NCBI GenBank assembly: GCA_009692805.1
Contig: SHYM01000004.1
Coordinates: 1-42,664, forward strand
Direction of reading: 5' to 3'
Source of the DNA: Dehalococcoidia bacterium
GTDB lineage: Bacteria > Chloroflexota > Dehalococcoidia > SHYM01
DNA: 42,664 bases
Each line of letters begins with the position of its first letter. Position 1 is the first letter of the stretch. Made by a program: the position numbers and the translations under genes. Under the pieces are notes generated by a model. The model saw only the letters and a program-made list of their open reading frames with translations. It ran no database searches and was not told the origin of the DNA. This document shows positions 25,367-33,894 of this stretch, piece by piece.

Positions 25367-26854
25367 ATGGCCCTGATTCCAGACTCGGTGGAGGCGACCC
25401 GCCTGCTGCTCATGGAGCGCAGCCGGCCGGGGCGGCGCGGCAGCACACTGCCCGCCCTGGACGTGCCAGCGGCTCCCCTACCCGAGAAGCGCTTCCTGCG
25501 GCGGGAGCTGCCGCTGCCCGAGGTGAGCGAGGGCGAGCTAGTCCGCTACTTCACCCACCTGAGCCACCTGAACTACGCCGTCGACACCGGCTTCTACCCC
25601 CTGGGCTCCTGCACCATGAAGTACAACCCCAAGTGGCACGACGAGGCGGCCTCTCTCCCCGGCTTCTCCCAGCTCCACCCCAGGCAGGACGCGCTCCAGG
25701 CCCAAGGGGCCCTGAGGCTCATCTGGGAGCTGCAGCAGATGCTGGGGGAAATCGCGGGGCTGCCGGGCTGCAGCACGGCGCTGGCCGCCGGAGCGCAAGC
25801 CGAGCTGGCGGGCATGCTCATTGCCCGGGCCTACCACCGGGCCCGGGGCGACGGCGGCCGGCGGCGAACGGTGCTGGTGCCGGACTCCGCCCACGGCACC
25901 AACCCCGCCTCAGCCGCCATGGCCGGCTTCCAGGTGGTCACCGTGCGCTCCAACGCCCATGGCGACATGGACCTGGAGGCGCTGCGGTCGGCCCTATCGC
26001 CCCAGGTGGCGGGCATGATGCTGACGATGCCCACTACCCTGGGGCTCTTCGACGCCCACGTCCAGGAGGTCTGCCGCATCGTCCACCAGGCGGGGGCGTT
26101 AGTCTACGGCGATGGCGCCAACCTCAACGCCATCCTGGGCCGTGCCCGCTACGGGGACCTGGGCTTCGACATGGTCCACCTGAACCTCCACAAGACCTTC
26201 AGCACCCCCCATGGCGGCGGCGGACCGGGCGCCGGCGTGCTCTGCGTCAGCCAGGAGCTGGCCCCCTTACTGCCCGCGCCCGTCGTAGCCCGTTACGAGG
26301 GCGGCAGCCGTCCTCTCTTCGAGGCCGTAACGCCACCCCAGAGCATCGGCCGCCTCCACGGCTTCTTCGGCAACTTCGGCATACTGGTGCGCGCCTACTG
26401 CTACATCCGCTCCCTGGGCGAGGCGGGGCTGCTGCAAGTGAGCGCCAATGCCGTCCTCAACGCCAACTACCTGAGGGTGCGGCTGCGGAGCGCGTATCGC
26501 CTCGCCTATGACCGTCCCTGCATGCACGAGGCGGTGTTCTCCGCGACCGAGCAGAAGGCCCGCGGGGTGCGGGCCCTGGACATCGCCAAGCGGCTCATCG
26601 ATTACGGGTTCTACCCACCCACCATCTACTTCCCCCTCATCGTGGACGAAGCCCTCATGATCGAGCCCACGGAGAGCGAGTCCAAGGAGACGCTGGACAG
26701 CTTTATCGCGGCGCTGCTGGCCATCGACCGGGAGTCGAAGGAGAGCCCGGCCACGGTGCGAGACGCGCCGCGGCGGGCGCCCGTGAGGCGCCTGGACGAG
26801 ACGACGGCGGCCCGCAGGCCGGTCCTGCGGTGGAGTCCTGCAAGAGAGCATTAG
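25367..26854 (+). CDS. gcvPB: Glycine dehydrogenase (decarboxylating) subunit 2
   Basis: Second half of the P-protein, 495 residues from the ATG with GGGAGA upstream; an ATG five codons earlier lacks a ribosome site. PLP lysine in DMVHLNLHKTFSTPHGGGG (near residue 275); also NYAVDTGFYPLGSCTMKYNP, SAHGTNPASAAMAGF and YGDGANLNAI. The C-terminal tail beyond residue 460 is Arg/Pro-rich and probably disordered. Last gene of the glycine cleavage operon; a hairpin follows. Confidence 0.95.
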   Translation: MALIPDSVEATRLLLMERSRPGRRGSTLPALDVPAAPLPEKRFLRRELPLPEVSEGELVRYFTHLSHLNYAVDTGFYPLGSCTMKYNPKWHDEAASLPGFSQLHPRQDALQAQGALRLIWELQQMLGEIAGLPGCSTALAAGAQAELAGMLIARAYHRARGDGGRRRTVLVPDSAHGTNPASAAMAGFQVVTVRSNAHGDMDLEALRSALSPQVAGMMLTMPTTLGLFDAHVQEVCRIVHQAGALVYGDGANLNAILGRARYGDLGFDMVHLNLHKTFSTPHGGGGPGAGVLCVSQELAPLLPAPVVARYEGGSRPLFEAVTPPQSIGRLHGFFGNFGILVRAYCYIRSLGEAGLLQVSANAVLNANYLRVRLRSAYRLAYDRPCMHEAVFSATEQKARGVRALDIAKRLIDYGFYPPTIYFPLIVDEALMIEPTESESKETLDSFIAALLAIDRESKESPATVRDAPRRAPVRRLDETTAARRPVLRWSPAREH

Positions 26855-26885
26855 GTTGGGCGCCTGACCACGGCCTCCGGGGGGT

Positions 26886-26905
26886 GAAGGGGGCAGGCCC
26901 CCTTC
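26886..26905 (+). terminator. Hairpin after the gcv operon
   Basis: GAAGGGGG and CCCCCTTC pair around CAGG, 32 nt past the gcvPB stop. No T run follows, so it may be a repeat-derived terminator or an mRNA end-stabilising hairpin. Confidence 0.45.
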
Positions 26906-27018
26906 CGGGGGGCCGGAAGCGGCGGGGCCCCAGCGCGGGCTACTCCTTCCCTGCGCCCTCCCCTATCTAGTCCGCACGGCCACTACCAGCGATATAACCG
27001 GAAAGGGGCTCCTCGCGG

Positions 27019-27939
27019 TCAACCGGGCCCACCGGGCCCTTCCTTCTGACGGCGCTTCAGGATCTCCTCGACCCCCCTCAGGACATCCTCGTGCAGGAGC
27101 GGCTCTTCGCTCCGCGGCTGCGGCCTCTCGTCGGCCGAGGGTGTCTGGGGCCCCACGGTGGCGTCGTAGACCTCCTCCAGCCTGCGGACATAGGCGCGCG
27201 CGTCGGCGTCGGACTGGAGCCCTTGGTCCACCTGCTGGCGGAGCGCCTCTCCGGCCGTCGTCAGCTCTCCCAGGGGCAGCTCCAGCCCCAAGAGGCGGCT
27301 CACTCGTCGCAGGACGGCGTGCCAGACCAGGGGATTGGGCCCCTGCACATAGTGGGGAGCGCCACCCCAGAAGCTAACCCCCTCCAGACCCCGAGTCTGG
27401 GCGGCCAGAAGCAGGCTGGAGTGAATGCTGCTGGGGCCCTCGTAGTCGGAGAAGTCCACGTCCAAAGCTGCCAGCTCGGGCCGTAGCCGCTCGTGGGAGA
27501 AGGCGCAGGAGACCCGCGGCTCCCGACTGTGAGGTATGGCGGACAGGACACCGCCGATGGACAGCGTGCGGACCACCCCTAGACGCTGCGCGAGGTCAAG
27601 CAGCTGGCCGATGAAGTCTTGCCAGCGCAGGTCCGGCTCCACTCCCTGCAGCAAGATGAGATCATGCACGGCGCGGGGATCAGTCCAGGCGTACAGCTTG
27701 CTGGAGGGAAAGTTCAAGCTGTTGACCAGGCCTCCCCGCACGGAGACGATGGGCCGGTGGGAGGAGTTTTGGTAAAAGTCCGCCCCCTCGAACTCGCCGA
27801 ACTTCAGGGCTCCCAGCTTCTCCCGCAGGAAGTGGATGCAGCCGGAGGAGACTTCGGCGGCGTTGGGCCAGCCCTCGAAGCCCAGGACGAGCCACGGGCT
27901 GCGTAGCCGCGGCTCCCAGTCCAGGCGGAGCATATCCAT
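27019..27939 (-). CDS. PAC2 family protein
   Basis: 306 residues of the PAC2 (proteasome assembly chaperone 2-like, COG1938/COG2047) family, whose bacterial role is not established. LVLGFEGWPNAAEVSSGCIHFL at the N-terminus, FPSSKLYAWTDPRAVHDLILLQGVEPDLRW and the glycine-rich SIGGVLSAIPHSR are characteristic. A C-terminal segment (about residues 235-306) is helical and charged, with a Pro/Ser/Glu linker, ending in DVLRGVEEILKRRQK. Actinobacterial relatives occur near proteasome genes; none are visible here. Single-gene unit. Confidence 0.8.
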   Translation of the reverse strand: MDMLRLDWEPRLRSPWLVLGFEGWPNAAEVSSGCIHFLREKLGALKFGEFEGADFYQNSSHRPIVSVRGGLVNSLNFPSSKLYAWTDPRAVHDLILLQGVEPDLRWQDFIGQLLDLAQRLGVVRTLSIGGVLSAIPHSREPRVSCAFSHERLRPELAALDVDFSDYEGPSSIHSSLLLAAQTRGLEGVSFWGGAPHYVQGPNPLVWHAVLRRVSRLLGLELPLGELTTAGEALRQQVDQGLQSDADARAYVRRLEEVYDATVGPQTPSADERPQPRSEEPLLHEDVLRGVEEILKRRQKEGPGGPG

Positions 27940-27967
27940 GGCGCGCTCTCCTTGATGCCCGGCCTCT

Positions 27968-27994
27968 ATTCTACTCCGTGCCTCGGAAAGACAA
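27968..27994 (-). promoter_or_regulatory. Possible promoter for the PAC2 gene
   Basis: TTGTCT and TAGAAT with a 15-nt spacer on the minus strand, about 30 nt upstream of the ATG. The spacer is short. Confidence 0.35.
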
Positions 27995-28018
27995 GCGCGC
28001 TCGTATCTGTCGTCACGG

Positions 28019-28085
28019 GGAGTCTAGAGGGGCGGAGCCCCTCTCACCGGGGCCTGGGGGGCGTCCCCCAGAGTTTTCTCATCTG
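28019..28085. repeat. GC-rich palindromic repeat
   Basis: GAGGGGCGGAGCCCCTC is followed by GGGGCCTGGGGGGCGTCCCCC and a T-rich end; the same module order as 4690-4790. Confidence 0.55.
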
Positions 28086-28138
28086 TCTCTCCCTCACTAC
28101 GTCCCCAAATCCCCGCCAAGCCCTTGACACGAAACCGT

Positions 28139-28168
28139 AGCGGGCCTGGCTCGTGAGCCAGGCCCGCT
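28139..28168 (-). terminator. Hairpin downstream of the second crotonase gene
   Basis: Perfect 14-bp stem AGCGGGCCTGGCTC with a 2-nt loop, 30 nt beyond the stop; no strong T run, so termination is probable rather than certain. Confidence 0.6.
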
Positions 28169-28197
28169 CTAGCGCACTGCAACCCGCACAGGGGGAG

Positions 28198-29031
28198 CTA
28201 CTTCTTGCCGCCCCGATAGTCGTGGAAGGGGCCATCGCGCCAGTCCAGGGCCGCCTTCAGGCCGCGCTCCCGAGACATCGTATTGAACTCGACCACGATA
28301 GGCGCCAGGTGGCCGATAGCATCGTTCTCGGCCGCCAGCCGCTGGAGCAGAGGACGCCCCATAGCGTCCAGCGCCTTGTTGACGATGCTCTTGTTGCAGG
28401 CTAGCAAGTCCCAGGGGACCTTGGACAGGGTGGAGGCCAGCGCGCTGGCCTCGGCCTCCAGCTGGTCAACGGGGGCGGACTTCAGGGCCAGTCCGATGCG
28501 CTCGGCCTGCTGGCCGCTGATGCCGTTGCCCGTCATGAGGGCATACTTCGCCCATTGCGGCCCCACCAGGTAAGTCCACATATGGGTGGGCGGCGAGCCC
28601 ATGGAGCGCACGGGCGGGAAACCAAACGTGGCGTCGTGGGCGCAGATGATAAAGTCGCAGTTGAGCGCCAGGTCGGTGCCGCCGGCCAGGCAGTAGCCGT
28701 GGACCTGGGCGATGATGGGCTTGCTGACATTGGACAGGGTCTGCCAGCGGTTCGCCGTCTGCAGCAGCCCGTAGATGTCTTCCCGGATGGTGCGCTGGCG
28801 CCGATGGGTGGGTTCCTCCTGCCGGGGCGTGATGTCGTAGCCGGCGGAGAAGGCACGGCCGGCGCCTTTGATGACGAAGACCCGCACCTCATCGTCGGTC
28901 TCGCCCTTGAGGACGGCATCCATGAGCTCCCCCTGGAGTTCCTGGCTCAAGGCGTTGAGCTTCTCCGGCCTGTTCAGGGTGATCCGCTCGACGTGATCCC
29001 GCTGCTCCACCGCGATATATTTGTACTCCAT
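28198..29031 (-). CDS. Enoyl-CoA hydratase/isomerase family protein (crotonase), atypical active site
   Basis: 277-residue crotonase-fold protein. Oxyanion regions are seen in GRAFSAGYDITPR and GYCLAGGTDLALNCDFII. The first hydratase glutamate is Asp (GGTDLAL) and the second, in FG-x-P-E, is Pro (FGFPPVRSMG), so both catalytic acids differ from true hydratases, much as in the other crotonase in this window. A different CoA-ester reaction is likely. A long helix-rich C-terminus follows, ending RDGPFHDYRGGKK. Own promoter and hairpin. Substrate unknown. Confidence 0.85.
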   Translation of the reverse strand: MEYKYIAVEQRDHVERITLNRPEKLNALSQELQGELMDAVLKGETDDEVRVFVIKGAGRAFSAGYDITPRQEEPTHRRQRTIREDIYGLLQTANRWQTLSNVSKPIIAQVHGYCLAGGTDLALNCDFIICAHDATFGFPPVRSMGSPPTHMWTYLVGPQWAKYALMTGNGISGQQAERIGLALKSAPVDQLEAEASALASTLSKVPWDLLACNKSIVNKALDAMGRPLLQRLAAENDAIGHLAPIVVEFNTMSRERGLKAALDWRDGPFHDYRGGKK

Positions 29032-29069
29032 GGCATGGCCTCCCTTCGTATCCCCTGGACAACAGGGCG

Positions 29070-29098
29070 ATTGTAGGCCCGCGGCCGAGTCCGGTCAA
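29070..29098 (-). promoter_or_regulatory. Sigma-70-type promoter for the second crotonase gene
   Basis: TTGACC and TACAAT spaced exactly 17 nt on the minus strand; expected start about 33 nt upstream of the ATG, which has a GGGAGG ribosome site. Confidence 0.7.
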
Positions 29099-29112
29099 AC
29101 CACCACGGGCGG

Positions 29113-29165
29113 CCTTACACCAAAAGTGGCTCCTGCCGGCAAGAGAGGGAGTGCGGAGTCCCGAC
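29113..29165. repeat. MITE-like repeat, fragment D (left end)
   Basis: CCTTACAC, AAAAG, GGCTCCTGCC and GAGGGAGTGCGGAGTCCCGA match the left end of copies A and B; the rest of the element is missing. It sits just beyond the crotonase promoter. Confidence 0.4.
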
Positions 29166-29227
29166 GTGTCATCCGGATGCACAACAACGGCGCCTGACTG
29201 TGGGCGCGGGGTTCGCCGTGGCAGGCG

Positions 29228-31417
29228 TCAGACTACGCGCTTATGCTTGTTGGAGAGGTAGTCCACCAGGATGTACTCCCCCAAGCGATCCGGGGAGGTG
29301 AAGAACGCCCGCCCGCGGTTGATCTTGGTGACCTGCTGCATGAACTGCATGAGATAAGGGTCCTGCTCCAGCATGAAGACGTTGATGGTGATGTTCTCCT
29401 TGGTGCAACGCTTCACCTCCAGCAGGGTCTGCTGGAAGGTCTTCTGGGTGGGGGGATAGCTGAAATAGGAGCGCCCTCCCTCCATGTGGGCCGTCGGCTC
29501 GCCGTCGGTGACCATGACGACCTGACGGGTGGCGGACTTGTGCTTGTTGAGGAGCTGCCGCGCGATCATCAGGGCGTGGTGCATATTAGTGCCCGGGTAA
29601 TAGCCTCCCCAGCTGGCCTCTGGCAGCGCCTCGCTCTTCAGCTCCCAGGCGTAATCGGCGAAGCCCACCAGGTACAGGTTATCCCTGGGGAACTGGCTCT
29701 TGATAAGGCTATGGAGGGCTAGGGCCACCTTCTTGGCGGCCTCGAAGCAGCCCGTCATGCCCATGGAACGACTCTGGTCGAGCATCAAGACGGTGGCGCT
29801 CTGGTTCATCTGCTCGGCCTTGTAGATCTCGAAGTCGTCCGGGGTGAGAGCGACAGGAGTGCCCGCGCCCTGGCGACGGATGGAGTTGAAGAGGGTGCGC
29901 TCCAGGTTGAGATAAAAGGGGTCCCCGAACTCGTACTTCTTGATGTCGTCGGCGCGCTCGCCCCAACGGCCGTTGGAGCGGGTCTCGTGCTGGCCCATGC
30001 GGTCCTTGCGCAGGCGGGCGAAGATATCGCGCAGGGCCTTGCTGCCGATCTTGCGGACGCCTTTAGGGGTCAGCTCCAGCCGATCGCCCTTTCGCCGGAT
30101 ATACCCCGCCTGCTCCAGCTCCTGCTCCAGCTCCTTCAGCCGCTGTAGCTGGCGCCGCGCATCCTCGCCCAGCAGCTCCTCCACCGCCGCCTCGTCGACC
30201 TCCTCGATCTTGCCGCCGCGACCGGCCTCTTCTAGCTGGCCATGGAGCCGCTCCAGGTCTTGGAGCTGCTCCATGAGGCGCATCGCCTCCTCCAGGGAGA
30301 GATCCTTATCGCCTCGGAACGGGTAGCCCTGCTGCTGCCCCTCGCCGGGCATCAGCCAGCTCATGTTGGCGGCCAGCTGCTGCAGCTGCGCCCTCAGATC
30401 CCCATCCGGAAGGGCCGATTCCAGCAGCTGCTCCAGTTCCTGGCGCATCTGCGGGCTCAGGCTGTTGAGGAGGGAGGACATCTGCGACATCTGCTGTTGG
30501 AGTTGCTCCATGAGCTCTTCGAGGGACTGGGGAGGGTTGTCGCCGAACATGGGGCCCCACTGCTGCATGAACTGCTCGAAATTGGGCTCCTGGCCTTGCA
30601 GCTGCTGTTGCAGCATCTGGTTCAGGTCGGACAGCATCTGCTTGAGGGCCTGCATCTGCTCCGGGGTCATCCGGCTCATCTGCTGCGCCATATTCTGGAA
30701 ATACTGCTGCATGGCCTGCTGCTTGAGCGACTCCAGCAGCTCCTGGAACTCCCGGCGGGCCTCCTGGTCCATGAACTCGTAGTCGGTCAGGGACTTGATC
30801 TGGCCCGGCGCGTCGGGAGGCAGGCGGTTGAGGTAGTCCTGCTTCTTGTTGATGACGTTCTCCAGCAGACGCGAGAGGTCGCCTCCGGGTTCCTGACCTC
30901 CGGACTCTTGGCCTCGGGGCTCCTGCTGACCCTGGCGCTGCTGGCGCTTCCCTGTCCCCGAGCGCTGGCCCGAACCCTGAGCGGAGGGAGCGGCGGTCTG
31001 AGGGCCTTGCTCTCCGGCGTTGTCCTGCCCCTGCTCCCCCGCCTCGCCCGAGAGGGTCTGGTCGGGCCGGGGCTGGCCGCCCTGGGCCTCTTGCATCCGG
31101 CGGTCCAGCGTCCCCCGCTCTTGCTGGAGGATGTGGTCGAGCTTCTCCTTGATCTTGTCGAAGATGCCGCCAAGGTTGTGGCGGTCCAGCTGCTCCTGGC
31201 GCCGTTTTTTGAGCTGACGCAGCAGGTCCTCGATCCCCTCGAAACCCTTGCCGAACTCACCTTTCATGCCCCGGCGCATGAGCTGGCGCAGGGCGCGCCG
31301 CACGTCGCCGTGGGAGGCGAACTCGTCGGAGAGCTCCTCCATGAGGTCCTCGCTGCCCACGTCGAAGGGGTTCTGGGACCCGTCCCAGCGGGCGTAGATG
31401 GCGCTCTTAAGCACCAT
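29228..31417 (-). CDS. VWA-domain protein (Mg-chelatase ChlD-like)
   Basis: 729 residues. Residues ~1-100 are helical and charged; ~105-200 are a low-complexity Gly/Gln/Ser linker; ~200-430 form a Gln/Met/Leu-rich, coiled-coil-like helical region; a VWA domain fills ~530-729. The MIDAS metal site is complete: MLDQSRSMG (DxSxS), GTNMHHAL and VTDGEP. Such proteins normally pair with a MoxR/ChlI-type AAA+ ATPase as a metal-insertion or chaperone complex, but none is adjacent. ATG with AGGAGG upstream and a plausible promoter. Confidence 0.85.
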   Translation of the reverse strand: MVLKSAIYARWDGSQNPFDVGSEDLMEELSDEFASHGDVRRALRQLMRRGMKGEFGKGFEGIEDLLRQLKKRRQEQLDRHNLGGIFDKIKEKLDHILQQERGTLDRRMQEAQGGQPRPDQTLSGEAGEQGQDNAGEQGPQTAAPSAQGSGQRSGTGKRQQRQGQQEPRGQESGGQEPGGDLSRLLENVINKKQDYLNRLPPDAPGQIKSLTDYEFMDQEARREFQELLESLKQQAMQQYFQNMAQQMSRMTPEQMQALKQMLSDLNQMLQQQLQGQEPNFEQFMQQWGPMFGDNPPQSLEELMEQLQQQMSQMSSLLNSLSPQMRQELEQLLESALPDGDLRAQLQQLAANMSWLMPGEGQQQGYPFRGDKDLSLEEAMRLMEQLQDLERLHGQLEEAGRGGKIEEVDEAAVEELLGEDARRQLQRLKELEQELEQAGYIRRKGDRLELTPKGVRKIGSKALRDIFARLRKDRMGQHETRSNGRWGERADDIKKYEFGDPFYLNLERTLFNSIRRQGAGTPVALTPDDFEIYKAEQMNQSATVLMLDQSRSMGMTGCFEAAKKVALALHSLIKSQFPRDNLYLVGFADYAWELKSEALPEASWGGYYPGTNMHHALMIARQLLNKHKSATRQVVMVTDGEPTAHMEGGRSYFSYPPTQKTFQQTLLEVKRCTKENITINVFMLEQDPYLMQFMQQVTKINRGRAFFTSPDRLGEYILVDYLSNKHKRVV

Positions 31418-31462
31418 GCCAGCCTCCTGGCCTAGCCACCGATCGGAGGGGAAACTTTAGCC

Positions 31463-31490
31463 ATGATACTACGCCGGCTGCTAACTTCAA
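31463..31490 (-). promoter_or_regulatory. Probable promoter for the VWA gene
   Basis: TTGAAG and TATCAT with a 16-nt spacer on the minus strand, 45-70 nt upstream of the ATG. Confidence 0.5.
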
Positions 31491-31521
31491 AGACCGCTGT
31501 CCCCATCCTAACCTTCCCCGG

Positions 31522-31714
31522 CCTTGCACAGAAAAGTCGGTCAGTGTAGAGGGAGTGCAGAGGGGCCTCCCCCTCTGCCGGGGGCCGAAGGGGGTGTCCC
31601 CCTTCCCTCCCTTTCATACTCCCCCCTTCCTGGCCAGGAAGGGGGCCAGGGGGATGGTCGCGGGCATACTCATGGAGAGAGCCCAATCGAAAAGAGGCGG
31701 CTTTTGGTGCAAAG
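31522..31714. repeat. MITE-like repeat, copy C
   Basis: 193 bp with ends CCTTGCAC and GTGCAAAG. Contains GGGGGTGTCCCCC and a perfect 24-bp palindrome at 31622-31645 (CCCCCTTCCTGG and its complement), then GGGCATACTCAT. The right 140 bp align almost base for base with copy A at 1465-1705. It separates the divergent VWA and trmI genes. Confidence 0.7.
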
Positions 31715-31725
31715 CCGTCTCTTCC

Positions 31726-31754
31726 TTGACCCCACCCTGAACCCGCCGTAGAAT
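31726..31754 (+). promoter_or_regulatory. Promoter placing trmI on a near-leaderless mRNA
   Basis: TTGACC and TAGAAT with a 17-nt spacer. The -10 ends only 9 nt before the trmI ATG, so transcription should start within a few bases of the start codon. No ribosome site is present. The -35 begins 12 nt beyond MITE copy C. Confidence 0.65.
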
Positions 31755-31763
31755 CGCCAGGCC

Positions 31764-32636
31764 ATGGCACAAGAACGGACCGACGATCTTCAGGATAGCC
31801 CACGCACTCTCCGCGGCCCGCTCCAGGCCGGGGAGCGGGTGCTGCTGGTGGACGACAAGGGCCGGCGCAAGACCCTGCGCCTGCGCCCCGGCCACAGCCA
31901 GGAGTGGCACGTGGGCCTGATCGCCCACGATAGGCTCATCGGCCAGCCCGAGGGCACGGTGCTGGCCACTAACCAGGGCCGCGCCGTCCTGGTCCTGCGC
32001 CAGACCCTGGCCGACTTCGTGCAGAGCATGGCGCGGGCGAGCCAGATCATCTACCCCAAGGACCTGGGGGCCATCCTGATCGACGCCGACATCTTCCCCG
32101 GCGCCCGGGTGTTCGAGAGCGGCGTGGGCTCGGGGGCACTGACCCTGGCCCTGGTGCGGGCGGTCGGCGCCAGCGGGAGCGTCGTCTCCTACGAGGTGCG
32201 GGAGGACATGTTGAAGCGGGCGCGGGAGAACATCCGCGATTTCCTGGGCGCACTGCCGGCGAACTTGCTCCTCCACCAGCGGGATGCTTATGAGGGCATC
32301 GCGGAGGAGGACCTGGACCGGGTGGTGCTGGACCTGCCGGAGCCCTGGCAGATGGTGGGGCATGCGGCCAAGGCCCTGCGGCCCGGCGGCATCTTCTTGT
32401 CCTACCTGCCCACGGTGCTCCAGATACACCAGCTCACCCAGGCCCTCATGGACTCGGGGCGGTTCCACCTCGCGGAGACCCATGAGCTGCTGCTGCGCAC
32501 CTGGCACGTGGGCTCCCGCAGCGTGCGGCCGGACCACCGCATGGTGGCCCACACGGGGTTCATCACCACCGCCCGCCGGGCCGCCGACGGCCCTCCGGGG
32601 GCGCCCTTCCCCCACCCACGCGCCATCAAGGAATAA
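31764..32636 (+). CDS. trmI: tRNA (adenine-58-N1)-methyltransferase
   Basis: Methylates A58 in the T-loop of tRNAs using SAM; a homotetramer in bacteria. 290 residues, slightly longer than usual because of an N-terminal leader. N-terminal beta domain with GERVLLVDDKGRRKTLRL and the linker TLADFVQSMARASQIIYPKDLGAIL. SAM site VFESGVGSGALTLALVRAVG near residue 114, acidic strand SYEVREDMLKRAREN, and catalytic-site motif VVLDLPEPW near residue 190. Ends in a GFITTAR strand. Probably leaderless. Confidence 0.93.
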   Translation: MAQERTDDLQDSPRTLRGPLQAGERVLLVDDKGRRKTLRLRPGHSQEWHVGLIAHDRLIGQPEGTVLATNQGRAVLVLRQTLADFVQSMARASQIIYPKDLGAILIDADIFPGARVFESGVGSGALTLALVRAVGASGSVVSYEVREDMLKRARENIRDFLGALPANLLLHQRDAYEGIAEEDLDRVVLDLPEPWQMVGHAAKALRPGGIFLSYLPTVLQIHQLTQALMDSGRFHLAETHELLLRTWHVGSRSVRPDHRMVAHTGFITTARRAADGPPGAPFPHPRAIKE

Positions 32637-32829
32637 GGCGCCTATCCCTTCGATGTAAGGGGCGGTGCTCATGCGCCTCTAAGCGTGGCCATGATGCCTA
32701 AGTCAGTCCGTAATAAATTGAGACAAGTTGGGAATAACCGTTCTCCGAATGTGGTTGAGCATAAGCTCCAACACGGATATGACAGGGCGTCCTACCCCTG
32801 GCCCGCCTTTATCCAAGGCTACGTCCAAT

Positions 32830-33493
32830 TCAACTTTGATATCCCTCTCCACGCTCGGTTGAGGACGCAGCGAAGGTGTAGCCAACGAGAAATGTATTGT
32901 CTTTGAAGCGTTCCCCTTTGGGCGACGTAAACGAGGTGACATCATTCGGAATGTCCGCGAACGGCAACTCTCCACGGGCCAGCACGTGATAGGCCAAGTG
33001 AATGACACGGTGTTTATCCATGTTACTCATTTCACGCAGTGTCACCAGCGGGTGCGGAAGGTAGCGGTGGACTCGGTTGTACGGCTGCAATAGCTCGAAG
33101 ATTGCTTTTGCTTCTACCCCGACCCCGCGAAGCTCACTCTCTACAGCCTTGTCAAAAAATGGCCTGCTATCGCAGATCAGGAACTGGTTTCTTCTCCAGC
33201 CGCCCGTTCCGATTGGCGGATTCGCCAGCAACCAAGTGAGGTGGTCAAGACTCGAACGCAGATCATGGACGCATTCGCCAATGATGGCACTCCAACGTAT
33301 GGGGGGGCTGATTGGTCGCTTCGAGTCGGTACGTATGCTTGGTTCCATTGTCTTGAATGTCAACGATGATGCGATATGGTTTGAGTTCAAGGAAGGCGCT
33401 GATGTCCTTATCGAGCGCCTTGATTTGCTCTTCTGCCCGCGCGAGTTTCGTGAGAACCCCTATGAGTGGTTCCATGACACTTAGCCTAGGCAC
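32830..33493 (-). pseudogene. Hypothetical gene with a frameshift at a 7-base homopolymer
   Basis: Two minus-strand frames join into one protein of about 214-220 residues. The first carries VLTKLARAEEQIKALDKDI and YRIIVDIQDNGTKHTYRLEA up to NQPP; the second continues IRWSAIIGECVHDLRSSLDHL, then YNRVHRYLPHP and NMDKHRVIHLAYH. They meet at a run of seven C on the coding strand (33301-33307); six would restore the frame. The family is an uncharacterised one I have seen as intact ~250-residue proteins with the IxGxxVHxLRSxLDHLxW motif. AT-richer than its surroundings. Could be a real frameshift, slippage or an assembly error. Confidence 0.6.
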
Positions 33494-33584
33494 CTATCCA
33501 TCGCGGCATAAGAAAGGTGGAGTGATACCTGAATTACTGCGGAGACGCTTGGGGGATAATGTCCCTTCTGTTAGAGGCCGCGCG

Positions 33585-33654
33585 GCCCTTCAGCGCCAGG
33601 GGTATGCCCGCCACCAGCAGAAGGCCTCGTCCGCCGCAGCCGCGAGGCGCTGGT
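33585..33654. repeat. Duplicated remnant of the cobU 3' end
   Basis: 70 bp matching 34298-34368 inside cobU at roughly 85% by eye with a 1-nt gap. On the minus strand it encodes QRLAAAADE as in CobU, then loses frame. Same orientation as cobU, so it forms a direct repeat around the toxin-antitoxin-like pair. Confidence 0.75.
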
Positions 33655-33666
33655 AGCGCACCCCGG

Positions 33667-33894
33667 CTACGCCGCAACGTACTCGCGCACGTCTACCTGC
33701 ACGCCGCTCCGCACCGCCTCCTCCGCCGTTTCCAGCAGCCGCGCCGTCACGGGTTCCTCGTAGTACCTCTCGCCGCAGTTGTTGCAGACCAGCGCGGGAA
33801 CCTTCTTGAAGACCACTGTCGTGACTCCCCGCTCCAGCGTCACCGTGCCCGTGCCTTGAATGGTCGTGCCTACCTTGCAGATCGCGCACCTCAT
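33667..33894 (-). CDS. YgiT-type zinc finger protein (antitoxin-like)
   Basis: 75 residues with two zinc knuckles, CAIC near residue 3 and CNNC near 37, the MqsA/YgiT N-terminal fold. It ends EEAVRSGVQVDVREYVAA, with no helix-turn-helix DNA-binding domain, unlike MqsA itself. Its ATG overlaps the DUF4258 stop by four bases, so the two are translated together. Likely antitoxin of the pair; regulation by DNA binding is not expected from this sequence. Confidence 0.8.
   Translation of the reverse strand: MRCAICKVGTTIQGTGTVTLERGVTTVVFKKVPALVCNNCGERYYEEPVTARLLETAEEAVRSGVQVDVREYVAA

Noticed and set aside
30242-31435. 397-codon plus-strand frame opposite the VWA gene
   Set aside because: Leu/His-rich antisense of the Gln-rich helical region; no start signal or recognisable motif.
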